A DNA stretch of 58,059 bases from assembly GCF_030693625.1 (NCBI RefSeq), contig NZ_JAUYAF010000046.1:1-58059 (forward strand), given 5' to 3'. Made by a program: the position numbers and the translations under genes. Under the pieces are notes generated by a model. The model searched no databases and had not been told where the DNA came from. It saw nothing but the letters and a program-made list of their open reading frames with translations. This DNA is from Phenylobacterium sp. (GTDB taxonomy: Bacteria > Pseudomonadota > Alphaproteobacteria > Caulobacterales > Caulobacteraceae). This document shows, in pieces, positions 27,915 through 36,899 of the stretch. Numbering within the stretch: position 1 is the stretch's first letter; the number at the start of each line of letters is the position of its first letter.

Positions 27915-28286
27915 TCAGTTGTCGCCCGCTCCCATCAGCAGCTTAAGGCCCCGGTCCACCTCCGCCCGCTGCTCTGGCGTGAAGAGCTGATAGCGCCGCG
28001 CCCTGCTGCTGGCGGCGGCTTCGATCCGATCCTCGGTCACGTAGATGATCTGGCCCTGATAGGCGCCCGTGACGGGCGCCCCGTGCCGAAGGTGCAGGCC
28101 CTCGAGCTGGATGGCGCAGGCCTGGAGGTTGGGCACGCTGTTGGACATGGGCCGGAAGTCCTGGGCGCCGTTCATGGCCGGGGCGAGGCGCCAGCAGACG
28201 CCGGTGTGGGTCGGCGGCTTCAGCGGCGTGTCGCAGGCGGCCAGCGCCAGCAACCCCGCGGTCCCGATCAACACGGTCCGCAGCAT
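27915..28286 (-). CDS. Small lipoprotein with GxCW / LxxC motif (paralogue of 57278 gene)
   Basis: A 123-aa protein with a lipoprotein signal peptide ('LLALAACDTP', lipid-modified Cys at about residue 18). The mature part has 'TGVCWRLAPAMNG', 'NLQACAIQLEGLHLRHG' and 'TGAYQGQIIYVTEDRI'. The two internal cysteines are 26 residues apart, exactly as in the lipoprotein at 57278-57655, with the same 'TGAYQG' ending. The two are paralogues of an unnamed family. ATG 28286 overlaps the tamB stop by one base (TGATG), so it is the last gene of the tamA-tamB operon. Confidence 0.72.
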   Translation of the reverse strand: MLRTVLIGTAGLLALAACDTPLKPPTHTGVCWRLAPAMNGAQDFRPMSNSVPNLQACAIQLEGLHLRHGAPVTGAYQGQIIYVTEDRIEAAASSRARRYQLFTPEQRAEVDRGLKLLMGAGDN

Positions 28287-31200
28287 CAGTAGTCCTTGCG
28301 CCATCGCACGGCGAGCTTGCCGTCCCCCTGGCTGGCGAGCTTGGAGATGATGGACAGGTTCTTGCGCACGCGCCACTCGACTTGAGCCGAGGGTCCCTCG
28401 CGACCACCACCCGTCAATTCCAGATAAACGTCTTCCGTCAGATACTTGCCGCCGGAAATTGTCATGCCGCTTTCGTCGCCGCCGCCCACCGCCAGACGGT
28501 CGAGGCCGGCGAAGTTGCGCAGGTTGCCGATGACGTCGAAGCCACCGCCGCCGGCCAGAGAGGACAGGGCCGACGCCAGCTGAGCGGCTTCGAGAGGCGA
28601 CAGCTGCGAGGCCGAGCGACCGAACAGGACGTTGGACAGCACCTCGTCATTGGGCAGGGTCGGGGTCGAGCTCAGGGTGATCTCCGGCTTGGCCGCCGTG
28701 CCCCGGATGCTGACCACGGCGGTCAGGGAGGGGTCGTCGCGGGTGGCCGAGAGGCTGAGGCGGATGTCCCGAGTGGAGGTGGCCAGATAGACCACGCCAC
28801 GCTGGTCGAACTCGAACCGCTTGCCGGCGAAGTCGTACTCGCCGCGCACCACGCGGGCGACGCCGGAGAGCACCGGGCGGTTGGTGTTGCCGCCGACATG
28901 GGCGTCCAGGGACAGCTCCACGTCCAGGCCGCGGCCTCGCAGATAGATCCGGCGAGGCGCGGTCAGGGTGACGTCGAGGTTCACCCCCAGGCCCTGCCGC
29001 GCCACGGCCTGCTGCGCGACCCCGAGGTCCATGGGCTTGTTGACCTCGATGACGTCCATGGCCACCACGCCCGACGGGGTCGGCGTGCGGGCCGAGATAT
29101 CGGCCCGCTCCACCAGCAGCTTGCCCGCCAGCCGGACCTTGCCGGCGACGTCCCGGTCCAGGGTGACCTGACCGCTGGCCGAGGCGGTGGCCTGATCATT
29201 GTCGATGAGCCGGAAAGCGGTGAGATTGAGCTTGAAGGTGCTGACCCCATCCTGGCTGATCCGCCCCGAGCCGGTGGCCGAGCCGCCATGGCCGTCGGCG
29301 CCGGTGGCGCGGGAGACGTTGATCACATTGTCGGTGAGGGTCGCGCGTACGATCACCTCGCGCAGCACCAGGCCGGTGGCCCCGTCGGAGAAGCGACCGT
29401 CATCCACTGAGGCCTCGCCGCGCGTCTTGATGTCCGCCAGGGTACCGCCCAGGGTCCCCTCCAGCCGCACCCGGCCAGCCAGCTCGCGCTCGCCGCCCAC
29501 CAGCAGGTCCCACAGGGGCTTGACCTCGCCGTCGGCGAACACCCGGCCCTGTATCGGCTTCTGGCGATTGAGGGCGACGCGGAAGGGCGCGGACGAGGCC
29601 TCGGCCGGGAGGACCAGGTTGGCGGTGGCCTTGAGACCTCCGGTGTTGGAGAGGTCGGCGTCGATGACCATGCTGCTGTCGGCCAGGCGCGCCTTGAGCA
29701 CGCCGTCGAGACCCTGGGAGACGTCGGAGCCCTTGGCGCGGGCGTCCTCCAGCCTGGCGGCCAGGGTCCCGTCGAGGCGGGCGCCCTTGCCGGCCAGGTT
29801 CAGCTCGGCGTCGACCTTGCCGGTGAGGTCCTCGTTGAACAGACCCAGGCCCAGCTGGCGCAGGTGGGCCCGGACCTGGGCGGTGTCGCCCGCCAGCCGA
29901 CCGTCCAGATCGATCTCGCCGCCGTCGGACGCCGCCAGGCGCAGGCGCGCGCTGCGCTCGGGACCGCCGACCTTGAAGACGGCCGTCTCCAGGGTGCGCA
30001 GGTCCCGGCGGCCGTAACGGCCCATGCCGTCGAAGCCGATGACATAGCCGGGCCTGGCCTGGGTGATCACCCCCTTGCCGTTGAAGGCCCAGGGGCCGTT
30101 GCTCGAGGCGCCCTTGACGTCGGCGGCATAGGGCAGCCGGGCGAGCGGACCGTCTGCGGTAAGGCGGCCCGCGCTGATGGCGACCCGGGAGCCCGGCAGG
30201 ACCGCGTTCTGCGCCCGCAGGTCGAGGCTGGCGCGGGGGCCGCCCGAGGCGTCGACGATCTTCACCGCCCCGGTCACCTGTCCGCCGTCGAGGAAGGCGC
30301 CCTTGCTGAGGCTGATCGCCAGGTCGGCCGACGACGGCGTGGACCGGCGCAGGGCGAGCGCGCCCGTGGCCTTCAGACCGCCGGCGTCGATGGCCAGGTC
30401 GCTGAGATCGACGCCACCTTCGGGGAAGCGGAAGGCGGCCTTGGCGACGGCCGGGCCGAATTCGCTGGTGGCCGCCAGGGTCACGAGGCCGCTGGAGCCG
30501 TCGGGGCGGCGCATGAAGGTCAGCGTCATGTGCGCGGCCTTCAACGGCAGGCGCGGCACGTCCAGGGCCTCGAAGTCGGCCAGCAGGTCGGCGCGGGGCT
30601 CCCCGAGCGTGCCGGTGACGGCGCCGGAGCCGCTGGCCTTGCCGGTTATCTCCACGGGGCCGGCGCGGAACGGGCCATCGGCGGACCAGTCCAGCTTGAA
30701 CTTCAGGGCTCCGTTCTCGAGGACACCGGCGCTGGTCGCCTTGACGGCCGCGCCGTTCAGCTCCGCGCTGGCGAGGGATATCTTGCCGTCCTGGATATTG
30801 CCCTTGGCCGAGGCGCGAGGCGAGGCGCCCAGCAGGCGGTCGAGCTCGGCATAGCCGGAGGCGAACTTCGCGCCCCGGGCGTCGGCGGTCAGGGTCCAGG
30901 GCTTGCCGGGGCCGCCTTGGGTGGCGCTCCAGGTGGCCGACGCCGAGCCCTTGGCGCCGGTCCGGGCGGCGGCGAGGTTGGAAACCTCAGCCTTGCCCTT
31001 GAAGTTGAGACCGCCGATCAGGCCGCGGCCGCCGCTGGCCTGGACCTTCAGCCCCGCGCCGGCGGCCTGCAGGTCGCGCAGGGAGAGGCGGCCGTCGGCC
31101 AGGCGCTGAGCGTCGAAGCTGGCGGTGGGACTGGCGCCAAGGATGGCGGCGAGCACGCCGGTCCCTGCCCCGCCCGCGCCGCTGGCCTGGCCCTTTACGC

Positions 31201-32467
31201 CGAGCACGCCCGCCCTGCGGGTGAGCTGGATGGGACCGCTGACGCGGTCCAGGCCGTAGGATCCGAGCTTCAGACGGTCCACCGCGACGGTCCCGACGAA
31301 GCGCGCGTCGTCGGCGGTTCCGGTCAGGACGCCAGCGGCCCGCGCGGGGCCCATCTGCGGTCCACCGCTGATCTTGGAGAGGCTGGCCGTGTCCAGGGTG
31401 AGCGCCAGGCCCTTGGGACCGGTCCGGCGTTCGCCGATATTGCCCTTGCCCCTGGCCACCAGGGTCAGGTTGGCCGACTGCACGCGGGCGGTGAGGTCAT
31501 GCAGGCCGGGCTCGGCCTTGGCGCCGGTGATGACGAACAGGGCCTGGGGGCCCAGGCGGGCCGAGAGCTTGCGAGTCAGGGTCGAGGCGGTGAGGTCCAG
31601 GCGGCCCTTGGCCTGCCCGCCCTCTGGCGTCCAGGCGCCCTGCATCTCCAGGGGGGTGGCGGGGCCGGAGGTGACGACGGCGGTCAGCTTGCCGGCCGAC
31701 ATCTTGCCGTCGGCGCGGGCCTTGAGGTCGAAGGCCTGATCCACGGGAAGACCGGCCGCCCCAGCCAGCGCCCCGCCCTGGGCCTCATGGACATCGGCCA
31801 CCAGCAGCAGGGGCCGGGTCTTGCCGAAGTCGAACTGCATATCCAGGTGGTCGCCGGCGTGCAGGACGCTGGCGGCGGAGACGCGGCCCTGCTGGCCCCG
31901 GCCGCGCCGCTGGACGTCGAGGCTTGCGGTGACATCGTAGACGCCGCGCCGGTAGCTGAAGGCCGGCTGCAGCTCGAGCCGGGTCTTGATGAGGTCGATG
32001 TCGAAGGAGACCGGCAGTCCGCTGGATTTCCGCTTGGGCGTCAGGGTCGGGCGGCGCAGGACGGTGACCTGCTCTGCGGTGATCGTCTCGGCGTGCAGCT
32101 TTCGGGTCAGGAGCTTGGCGTAATGCCATGAAATATCGAGGTTCCTCGCCTCGAGCCAGACGCCCTTCTCGTCGGAGATGGTCAGGCGGCGTACGGAAAA
32201 ATGGCGCCAGACGTCGCCGGACAGGCCCTCGATCCGCAGCGACCCGAAGCGGCCGAGCTTGAGGCCGTTGGCGCGCGACTCGATCAGCATCCGGCCCTGG
32301 GGCAGCAGGACGCCGTAGCGGGTGGTGAGCAGCAGACCCGACAGCACGAGGGCGATGACGGCGCAGATGGCCAGGATCGCCTTGGGCAGGCCGCGGCTGC
32401 GGGCGACCTTCACCACGGCGGCCTCCACCTCGTGGACCACCTCCTCGATGTCGGACGGGCCGGTCAA
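28286..32467 (-). CDS. tamB: Translocation and assembly module protein TamB
   Basis: A 1393-aa inner-membrane-anchored TamB/DUF490 protein. A single N-terminal helix ('AILAICAVIALVLSGLLL', about residues 28-46) is followed by a very long repetitive beta-helix-like periplasmic region. It ends in the conserved C-terminal domain ('GEYDFAGKRFEFDQRGVVYL', 'LPNDEVLSNVLFGRSASQLSP'). TamB bridges the envelope and, with TamA, aids insertion of outer-membrane proteins and lipid transport. The start is TTG 32467, overlapping the tamA stop as TTGA; no better downstream start exists. Next in the operon is the small lipoprotein at 27915-28286. Confidence 0.92.
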   Translation of the reverse strand: MTGPSDIEEVVHEVEAAVVKVARSRGLPKAILAICAVIALVLSGLLLTTRYGVLLPQGRMLIESRANGLKLGRFGSLRIEGLSGDVWRHFSVRRLTISDEKGVWLEARNLDISWHYAKLLTRKLHAETITAEQVTVLRRPTLTPKRKSSGLPVSFDIDLIKTRLELQPAFSYRRGVYDVTASLDVQRRGRGQQGRVSAASVLHAGDHLDMQFDFGKTRPLLLVADVHEAQGGALAGAAGLPVDQAFDLKARADGKMSAGKLTAVVTSGPATPLEMQGAWTPEGGQAKGRLDLTASTLTRKLSARLGPQALFVITGAKAEPGLHDLTARVQSANLTLVARGKGNIGERRTGPKGLALTLDTASLSKISGGPQMGPARAAGVLTGTADDARFVGTVAVDRLKLGSYGLDRVSGPIQLTRRAGVLGVKGQASGAGGAGTGVLAAILGASPTASFDAQRLADGRLSLRDLQAAGAGLKVQASGGRGLIGGLNFKGKAEVSNLAAARTGAKGSASATWSATQGGPGKPWTLTADARGAKFASGYAELDRLLGASPRASAKGNIQDGKISLASAELNGAAVKATSAGVLENGALKFKLDWSADGPFRAGPVEITGKASGSGAVTGTLGEPRADLLADFEALDVPRLPLKAAHMTLTFMRRPDGSSGLVTLAATSEFGPAVAKAAFRFPEGGVDLSDLAIDAGGLKATGALALRRSTPSSADLAISLSKGAFLDGGQVTGAVKIVDASGGPRASLDLRAQNAVLPGSRVAISAGRLTADGPLARLPYAADVKGASSNGPWAFNGKGVITQARPGYVIGFDGMGRYGRRDLRTLETAVFKVGGPERSARLRLAASDGGEIDLDGRLAGDTAQVRAHLRQLGLGLFNEDLTGKVDAELNLAGKGARLDGTLAARLEDARAKGSDVSQGLDGVLKARLADSSMVIDADLSNTGGLKATANLVLPAEASSAPFRVALNRQKPIQGRVFADGEVKPLWDLLVGGERELAGRVRLEGTLGGTLADIKTRGEASVDDGRFSDGATGLVLREVIVRATLTDNVINVSRATGADGHGGSATGSGRISQDGVSTFKLNLTAFRLIDNDQATASASGQVTLDRDVAGKVRLAGKLLVERADISARTPTPSGVVAMDVIEVNKPMDLGVAQQAVARQGLGVNLDVTLTAPRRIYLRGRGLDVELSLDAHVGGNTNRPVLSGVARVVRGEYDFAGKRFEFDQRGVVYLATSTRDIRLSLSATRDDPSLTAVVSIRGTAAKPEITLSSTPTLPNDEVLSNVLFGRSASQLSPLEAAQLASALSSLAGGGGFDVIGNLRNFAGLDRLAVGGGDESGMTISGGKYLTEDVYLELTGGGREGPSAQVEWRVRKNLSIISKLASQGDGKLAVRWRKDY

Positions 32468-34248
32468 AAGCTCTGCCCGATGCTGAGATAGATCTGGAAG
32501 GCGGCGTCGCCCTTGCGCTTCTCCAGGGGGATGGCGATGTCGGCGCGGATGGGGCCAAAGCCGAGGTCATAGCGGACCCCGATCCCGGCCCCGACGCTGA
32601 GGTCCTTGAAGCTGGGGATCTGGTCGGAACCGACGGAGCCTGCGTCCACGAAGGCCACCACGCCCCAACGCTTGCCGATCTTCTGGCGCAGCTCCACCGA
32701 GCCCTCGAACAGGGAGAGCCCGCCTTGAGGCGTGTTGTCGGCCAGGCGTGGGCCGATGGCCTGGTAGGCGTAGCCGCGCACAGAGCCGCCGCCGCCGGAA
32801 TAGAACCGGCGCGAGGCCGGAACCTCCGGCATCAGGCCGCCGATGGCCGAGCCCAGCTTGAGGCGGCCGGCCACGACAGTGCGGCCCTTCTCGTCGAAGG
32901 GGAAGTAGATCGAGCCCTGAGACTGGGCCTTCAGATAGGGCAAGGTGTCGGCGCCGACGATCAGGGTCGGCTCCAGCCGCGCCTCCACGCGCCAGCCGCG
33001 CTTGGGATCCAGGGGATCGTCGGAGCGGTCGAGGGCCATGGCGCCCAGCACCGAGGCGGTGACAAGCTTGCGGCCGAGGGACGACAGGGTGACCGCCTGC
33101 AGCTCCTGGGTTTCGCTGTAGTCCAGGGACGCCCCGACCGTGACGTGGGACGTCTTGCCGAAGCGGCGCTCGATGTCGGCGCGGACGCCGACGCCGGTCT
33201 CGTCATAGGCGTCGGTGTGGACGCGATAGAGGCCGGCCTGGCCCTTCAGGGTCTGCTGAGCGCGGCGCCAGTGCGGCAGGGTCAGCTCGCCGCCCAGGCG
33301 GCTGTCCACCGTGGAGGCGCGGCCGTAGTAGGAGAGCGTGTCGGCGCGGCCCAGCACGTTGTAGCGGGTCCAGCGGGCGTCGGCCCCCACCCCCTCGCTG
33401 GTGGAATAGCTGGCGCCCAGTTCGAGGGTGCGGCGCTTGCGGTCGGAGATACTGACAATCACCGGGCGCAGGCCCTCTGCGGTCGCCTTCTCCTTGCCGG
33501 CCAGGGCGACGGTGACGCTGTCATAGACACCGGTGTCCAGCAGGCGGCGCTCCAGTTCGCCTACGTCGTCGGGGTCGTACGGCTCGCCGGCCTTCCACGG
33601 CGCCAAGCCGCGCAGCCAGGTGGGATTTGTCCGGCCCGGCGTCACCAGATCGATGCCGTCCAGGAGCACCAACTCGCCCGAGACGATGCGGAAGGTGGGG
33701 CGGACGCTGTGGTCGGCATGGTCGACGATCACTTGGCGGTCACCAAAGGTCACGTCGGCATAGCCGCGCTTGCGCACCGCGGCCACGATGCGGCCCTCGG
33801 CGCCCAGGACGTCGGCGGCCCTGCCGGCCTGGCCGTTGGCCAGGCCCAGCACCGCCTCGCCGGCGATCTGCACGCCTGGCGCGGGCTCCGGCGCGATCCA
33901 CTCGACCTTGGGGTCCTGGATGGTGAAGCGCTGGCCGGGCGCAACCTTGACCACCGGCTGGGCGGGCTCGGTCTCGGTGACCTCGGCCTCGACGGTGCTG
34001 GCGTAATAGCCCTCCGACCGCAGAACGGCGACCGCGTCCTCGGCGGCCTCACGGGCGCGCCTACGGGCCTCGAAGCGGTTCTCGATGGGCTTGTCGGTCT
34101 CGCCCACCGCATTGGTGATGGCGTCGCGCAGGCTGTCGGACAGTTCGCCCTCGACGGCAGCCTTCGGCGCCTCTGCGTGCGCGGAGTCAGGCGTCCCTTG
34201 GACACAAAGCGCCGCTGAGGCGGCGACGGCGAAGACCAGTCGTCCCAA
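32464..34248 (-). CDS. tamA: Outer-membrane translocation protein TamA (Omp85 family)
   Basis: A 594-aa Omp85-superfamily protein. A signal peptide ('FAVAASAALCVQG') is followed by POTRA domains (about 60-290, e.g. 'GQRFTIQDPKVEW' and 'PYDPDDVGELERRLLDTGVYDSVTVAL') and a 16-strand barrel. The barrel carries the family motif 'SGGGGSVRGYAYQAIGP' (loop 6 VRGY/F) and ends in an aromatic residue ('IYLSIGQSF'), the usual outer-membrane C-terminus. It is TamA rather than BamA because it is short and paired with tamB. The start codon appears to be TTG 34248. Confidence 0.92.
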   Translation of the reverse strand: MGRLVFAVAASAALCVQGTPDSAHAEAPKAAVEGELSDSLRDAITNAVGETDKPIENRFEARRRAREAAEDAVAVLRSEGYYASTVEAEVTETEPAQPVVKVAPGQRFTIQDPKVEWIAPEPAPGVQIAGEAVLGLANGQAGRAADVLGAEGRIVAAVRKRGYADVTFGDRQVIVDHADHSVRPTFRIVSGELVLLDGIDLVTPGRTNPTWLRGLAPWKAGEPYDPDDVGELERRLLDTGVYDSVTVALAGKEKATAEGLRPVIVSISDRKRRTLELGASYSTSEGVGADARWTRYNVLGRADTLSYYGRASTVDSRLGGELTLPHWRRAQQTLKGQAGLYRVHTDAYDETGVGVRADIERRFGKTSHVTVGASLDYSETQELQAVTLSSLGRKLVTASVLGAMALDRSDDPLDPKRGWRVEARLEPTLIVGADTLPYLKAQSQGSIYFPFDEKGRTVVAGRLKLGSAIGGLMPEVPASRRFYSGGGGSVRGYAYQAIGPRLADNTPQGGLSLFEGSVELRQKIGKRWGVVAFVDAGSVGSDQIPSFKDLSVGAGIGVRYDLGFGPIRADIAIPLEKRKGDAAFQIYLSIGQSF

Positions 34249-34350
34249 GGTTCAAGAATCCCTGCCGTCCCCGTCCCGGGTCTATCTCGGGTCGCCTTGC
34301 CTTGTCACCCCGCTGGAGACGCGCAAGGCGCTTTCAAACTAGGCGGAAGC

Positions 34351-34369
34351 CTGCCCAAATAGTGGGCAG
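34351..34369. promoter_or_regulatory. 7-bp inverted repeat between divergent tamA and ATP-grasp genes
   Basis: CTGCCCA (34351-34357) and TGGGCAG (34363-34369) pair perfectly around AATAG. The repeat lies in the 230-bp gap between divergent genes and may be an operator or a small hairpin. There is no other support. Confidence 0.3.
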
Positions 34370-34479
34370 CAACTCCTGCGTCGCCCGCCGATTCCAAAAA
34401 GCCGTCCCTTTGGCCGGGGCTCTCCCTACGGTCGGAACCAAGGCGAAGCAGAAGGATTATCGCAGAGGTGGAGTGGGGC

Positions 34480-35961
34480 GTGGCGACGGCGAAGAGATCG
34501 GACACCAACGCCATCGAGATCTCGGACGGGGCGATCCCGTACGACGAGATGCTGACTCTCGCCGGTGAGGTGCGCAGTCACTACGCCGGCCTCGACGAAC
34601 GCATCGCCACCCTGGCCTCCGAGGACATGGCCGAGCGCCAGCGGACGCTGGAGCGGTTCTTCCTGCTGCAGGGCATCACCTTCACCGTCTACGGGGCCGA
34701 GAGCTCCACCGAACGGATCATTCCCACCGACCTGCTGCCGCGCATCATTCCCGCCGGGGAATGGGCGACTATCGAGAAGGGCCTGACTCAGAGGTTGCGG
34801 GCCCTGAACATGTTCCTGGCCGACATCTACGGCGAGCAGCAGATCCTGATGGATGGGGTGGTGCCGCGCGAGCTGGTGCTGATGGCGCCGTCCTACCGCC
34901 GCGAGATGCAGAACCTCTATGTGCCGCACCAGGCCTACGCCAATGTCTGCGGCTCGGACCTGATCCGCCAGCCGGACGGCGCCTTCGCGGTGCTGGAGGA
35001 CAATCTGCGGGTCCCCTCCGGCGTCTCCTACATGCTGGCCAACCGCGAGGCGTCGAAGCGGACCTTCCCCGGCACCTTCCGCGCCTCGAACGTGCGCGCC
35101 GTCGACCGCTATCCCGACCTGCTGCTCTCGACCCTCAAGGGCATGGCGGCCGACTGGAGGCCCAATCCCCAGGTCGTGGTGCTGACGCCTGGCGTCTACA
35201 ACTCGGCCTATTACGAGCATGCCTATCTGGCGCGGCTGATGGGGGCGCCCCTGGTGGAGGGCCGCGACCTCGTGGTCCACGACAACATGGTCTACATGCG
35301 GACCACCACCGGCCTGCGGCGCATCGACGTGATCTATCGCCGGGTGGACGACGACTTCATCGACCCGCTGACCTTCCGCCGGGACTCAGGCCTCGGGGTG
35401 GCGGGCCTGTTCAACGCCTATCGGGCGGGCAACGTGGTGATCTGCAATGCGCCCGGCACCGGGGTCGCCGACGACAAGGCGGTCTATGCCTATGTGCCGG
35501 AGATCATCAAATACTACCTCGGCGAGGACGCCATCCTGCCCAATATCGAGACCTTCCTCTGCCGCGAACCGGCCCAGCTCAGCCACGTGCTGGCCAACCT
35601 CGACAAGCTGGTGGTCAAGGCGGTGGGCGCGTCGGGCGGCTACGGGATGCTGATCGGACCGCACGCCAGCGCCAAGGAGCGCAGCGAGTTCGCCGACGCT
35701 CTGCGCGCTGACCCGTGCAACTACATCGCCCAGCCCACTATCCAGCTGTCGACAGCGCCCTGCCTGATCAACGGCGAGATCGACCCGCGCCACGTCGACC
35801 TGCGTCCCTTCATCCTGTCGGGCGAGAAGATCACCGTGACCCCCGGAGCCCTGACCCGCGTGGCCCTGAAGAAGGGCTCGCTGGTGGTGAACTCCAGCCA
35901 GGGCGGCGGTTCCAAGGACACCTGGATCCTGGCCGCCGACGCCGAGGAAGCCCAGTCATGA
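34480..35961 (+). CDS. Circularly permuted type 2 ATP-grasp protein (DUF404/407)
   Basis: A protein of about 493 aa in the circularly permuted ATP-grasp family: 'LPRIIPAGEWATIEKGLTQRLRALNMFLADIYGEQQIL', 'VLEDNLRVPSGVSYML', 'VVKAVGASGGYGMLIGP' (ATP-binding Gly loop) and 'HVDLRPFILSG'. Such enzymes are predicted amide ligases that may build a small peptide. I prefer GTG 34480 (MATAKRSDTN), with GGAG upstream; GTG 34468 is an alternative. It overlaps the alpha-E gene by 4 nt (ATGA). Three genes, ATP-grasp, alpha-E and transglutaminase, form one operon. The product remains unknown in general. Confidence 0.92.
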   Translation: MATAKRSDTNAIEISDGAIPYDEMLTLAGEVRSHYAGLDERIATLASEDMAERQRTLERFFLLQGITFTVYGAESSTERIIPTDLLPRIIPAGEWATIEKGLTQRLRALNMFLADIYGEQQILMDGVVPRELVLMAPSYRREMQNLYVPHQAYANVCGSDLIRQPDGAFAVLEDNLRVPSGVSYMLANREASKRTFPGTFRASNVRAVDRYPDLLLSTLKGMAADWRPNPQVVVLTPGVYNSAYYEHAYLARLMGAPLVEGRDLVVHDNMVYMRTTTGLRRIDVIYRRVDDDFIDPLTFRRDSGLGVAGLFNAYRAGNVVICNAPGTGVADDKAVYAYVPEIIKYYLGEDAILPNIETFLCREPAQLSHVLANLDKLVVKAVGASGGYGMLIGPHASAKERSEFADALRADPCNYIAQPTIQLSTAPCLINGEIDPRHVDLRPFILSGEKITVTPGALTRVALKKGSLVVNSSQGGGSKDTWILAADAEEAQS

Positions 35962-36899
35962 TGCTCGCCCGGGTCGCCGACAGCCTCTACTGGATGGGCC
36001 GCTACGTGGAACGCGCCGAGCACATGTGCCGGCTGTCGGACGTGATGCTCAACGCCACCCTCGACCGCAGCGACGCCGCGACCCAGGTCGCGCGCATCGT
36101 GCTCGCCGCCGTGGGCGACAACGATCCGGAGAAGGCCAATTCGCCCTATGACGCGGCCCGCGCCCTGGCGCTGGATCGCGAGGATGGCGGGTCGATCACC
36201 ACCTCCCTGTCCCGCGCCCGCGAGAACGCCCGCCAGGTGCGCGACCAGATCACCAGCGAGACCTGGGAGCGGCTGAACCTGATCTATCTGCGGGTCACCG
36301 GGCCGGGGGCGGCCAAGGCCTTCAACGACGGCTCCTCGGCCTTCCTGCACGACATCATCGCCGACCTGCACCTGTTCAAGGGTGCGGCGGACGCCACCAT
36401 GAGCCACGGCGAGGGCTGGCGATTCCTGTTGCTGGGGGTCCATCTCGAACGTGCGCAGCTGATCGGCCGACTGCTGGAGGTGTTCTTCGGCGACGCCCGC
36501 AAGCGCCCGATCACCGACCACTTCGCGCTCACCAGCCTGCTGCGGATGAGTTGCGCGCTGGAGCCCTATCTGCGCCGCTACACCGCCGACGTCCGGCCCG
36601 AGCTGATCCTGGAATTCCTGATGTTCGACGAGGACTTCCCGAGGTCTATCCGGTTCTCCACGGCCCGGATCGAAGAGCACCTCTCGGCCGCAAGCCGCTA
36701 TGTGGACGCCGGCCACGCCGGGCCTGAGCGCCTCGCCGGCCGCCTGAAGGCGCGCCTGCAGTACGCCGATGTCGAGAACATCGAACTCGGCGGCGCGGGC
36801 GCCCTGCTCACCACCGTGCTGGACGAATGCGAAGCGATCCACACGGCGATCTACGACACCTTCGTCGCCTATTCCCTCGAGATGCGGTTGCCGGCCTGA
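35958..36899 (+). CDS. Alpha-E domain protein (DUF403)
   Basis: A 313-aa all-helical protein of the alpha-E (DUF403) family: 'LARVADSLYWMGRYVERAEHMCRL', 'ARENARQVRDQITSETWERLN' and 'FDEDFPRSIRFSTARIEEHL'. No catalytic residues are known. It always travels with circularly permuted ATP-grasp and transglutaminase genes and is thought to act as a helper or a peptide-binding factor. The start ATG 35958 overlaps the ATP-grasp stop (ATGA) and its stop overlaps the transglutaminase start (TGATG), so the operon is translationally coupled throughout. Confidence 0.93.
   Translation: MMLARVADSLYWMGRYVERAEHMCRLSDVMLNATLDRSDAATQVARIVLAAVGDNDPEKANSPYDAARALALDREDGGSITTSLSRARENARQVRDQITSETWERLNLIYLRVTGPGAAKAFNDGSSAFLHDIIADLHLFKGAADATMSHGEGWRFLLLGVHLERAQLIGRLLEVFFGDARKRPITDHFALTSLLRMSCALEPYLRRYTADVRPELILEFLMFDEDFPRSIRFSTARIEEHLSAASRYVDAGHAGPERLAGRLKARLQYADVENIELGGAGALLTTVLDECEAIHTAIYDTFVAYSLEMRLPA

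Noticed and set aside
29864..32131. 755-residue plus-strand open frame over tamB
   Set aside because: Ala/Gly/Gln-rich shadow produced by high third-position GC in tamB.
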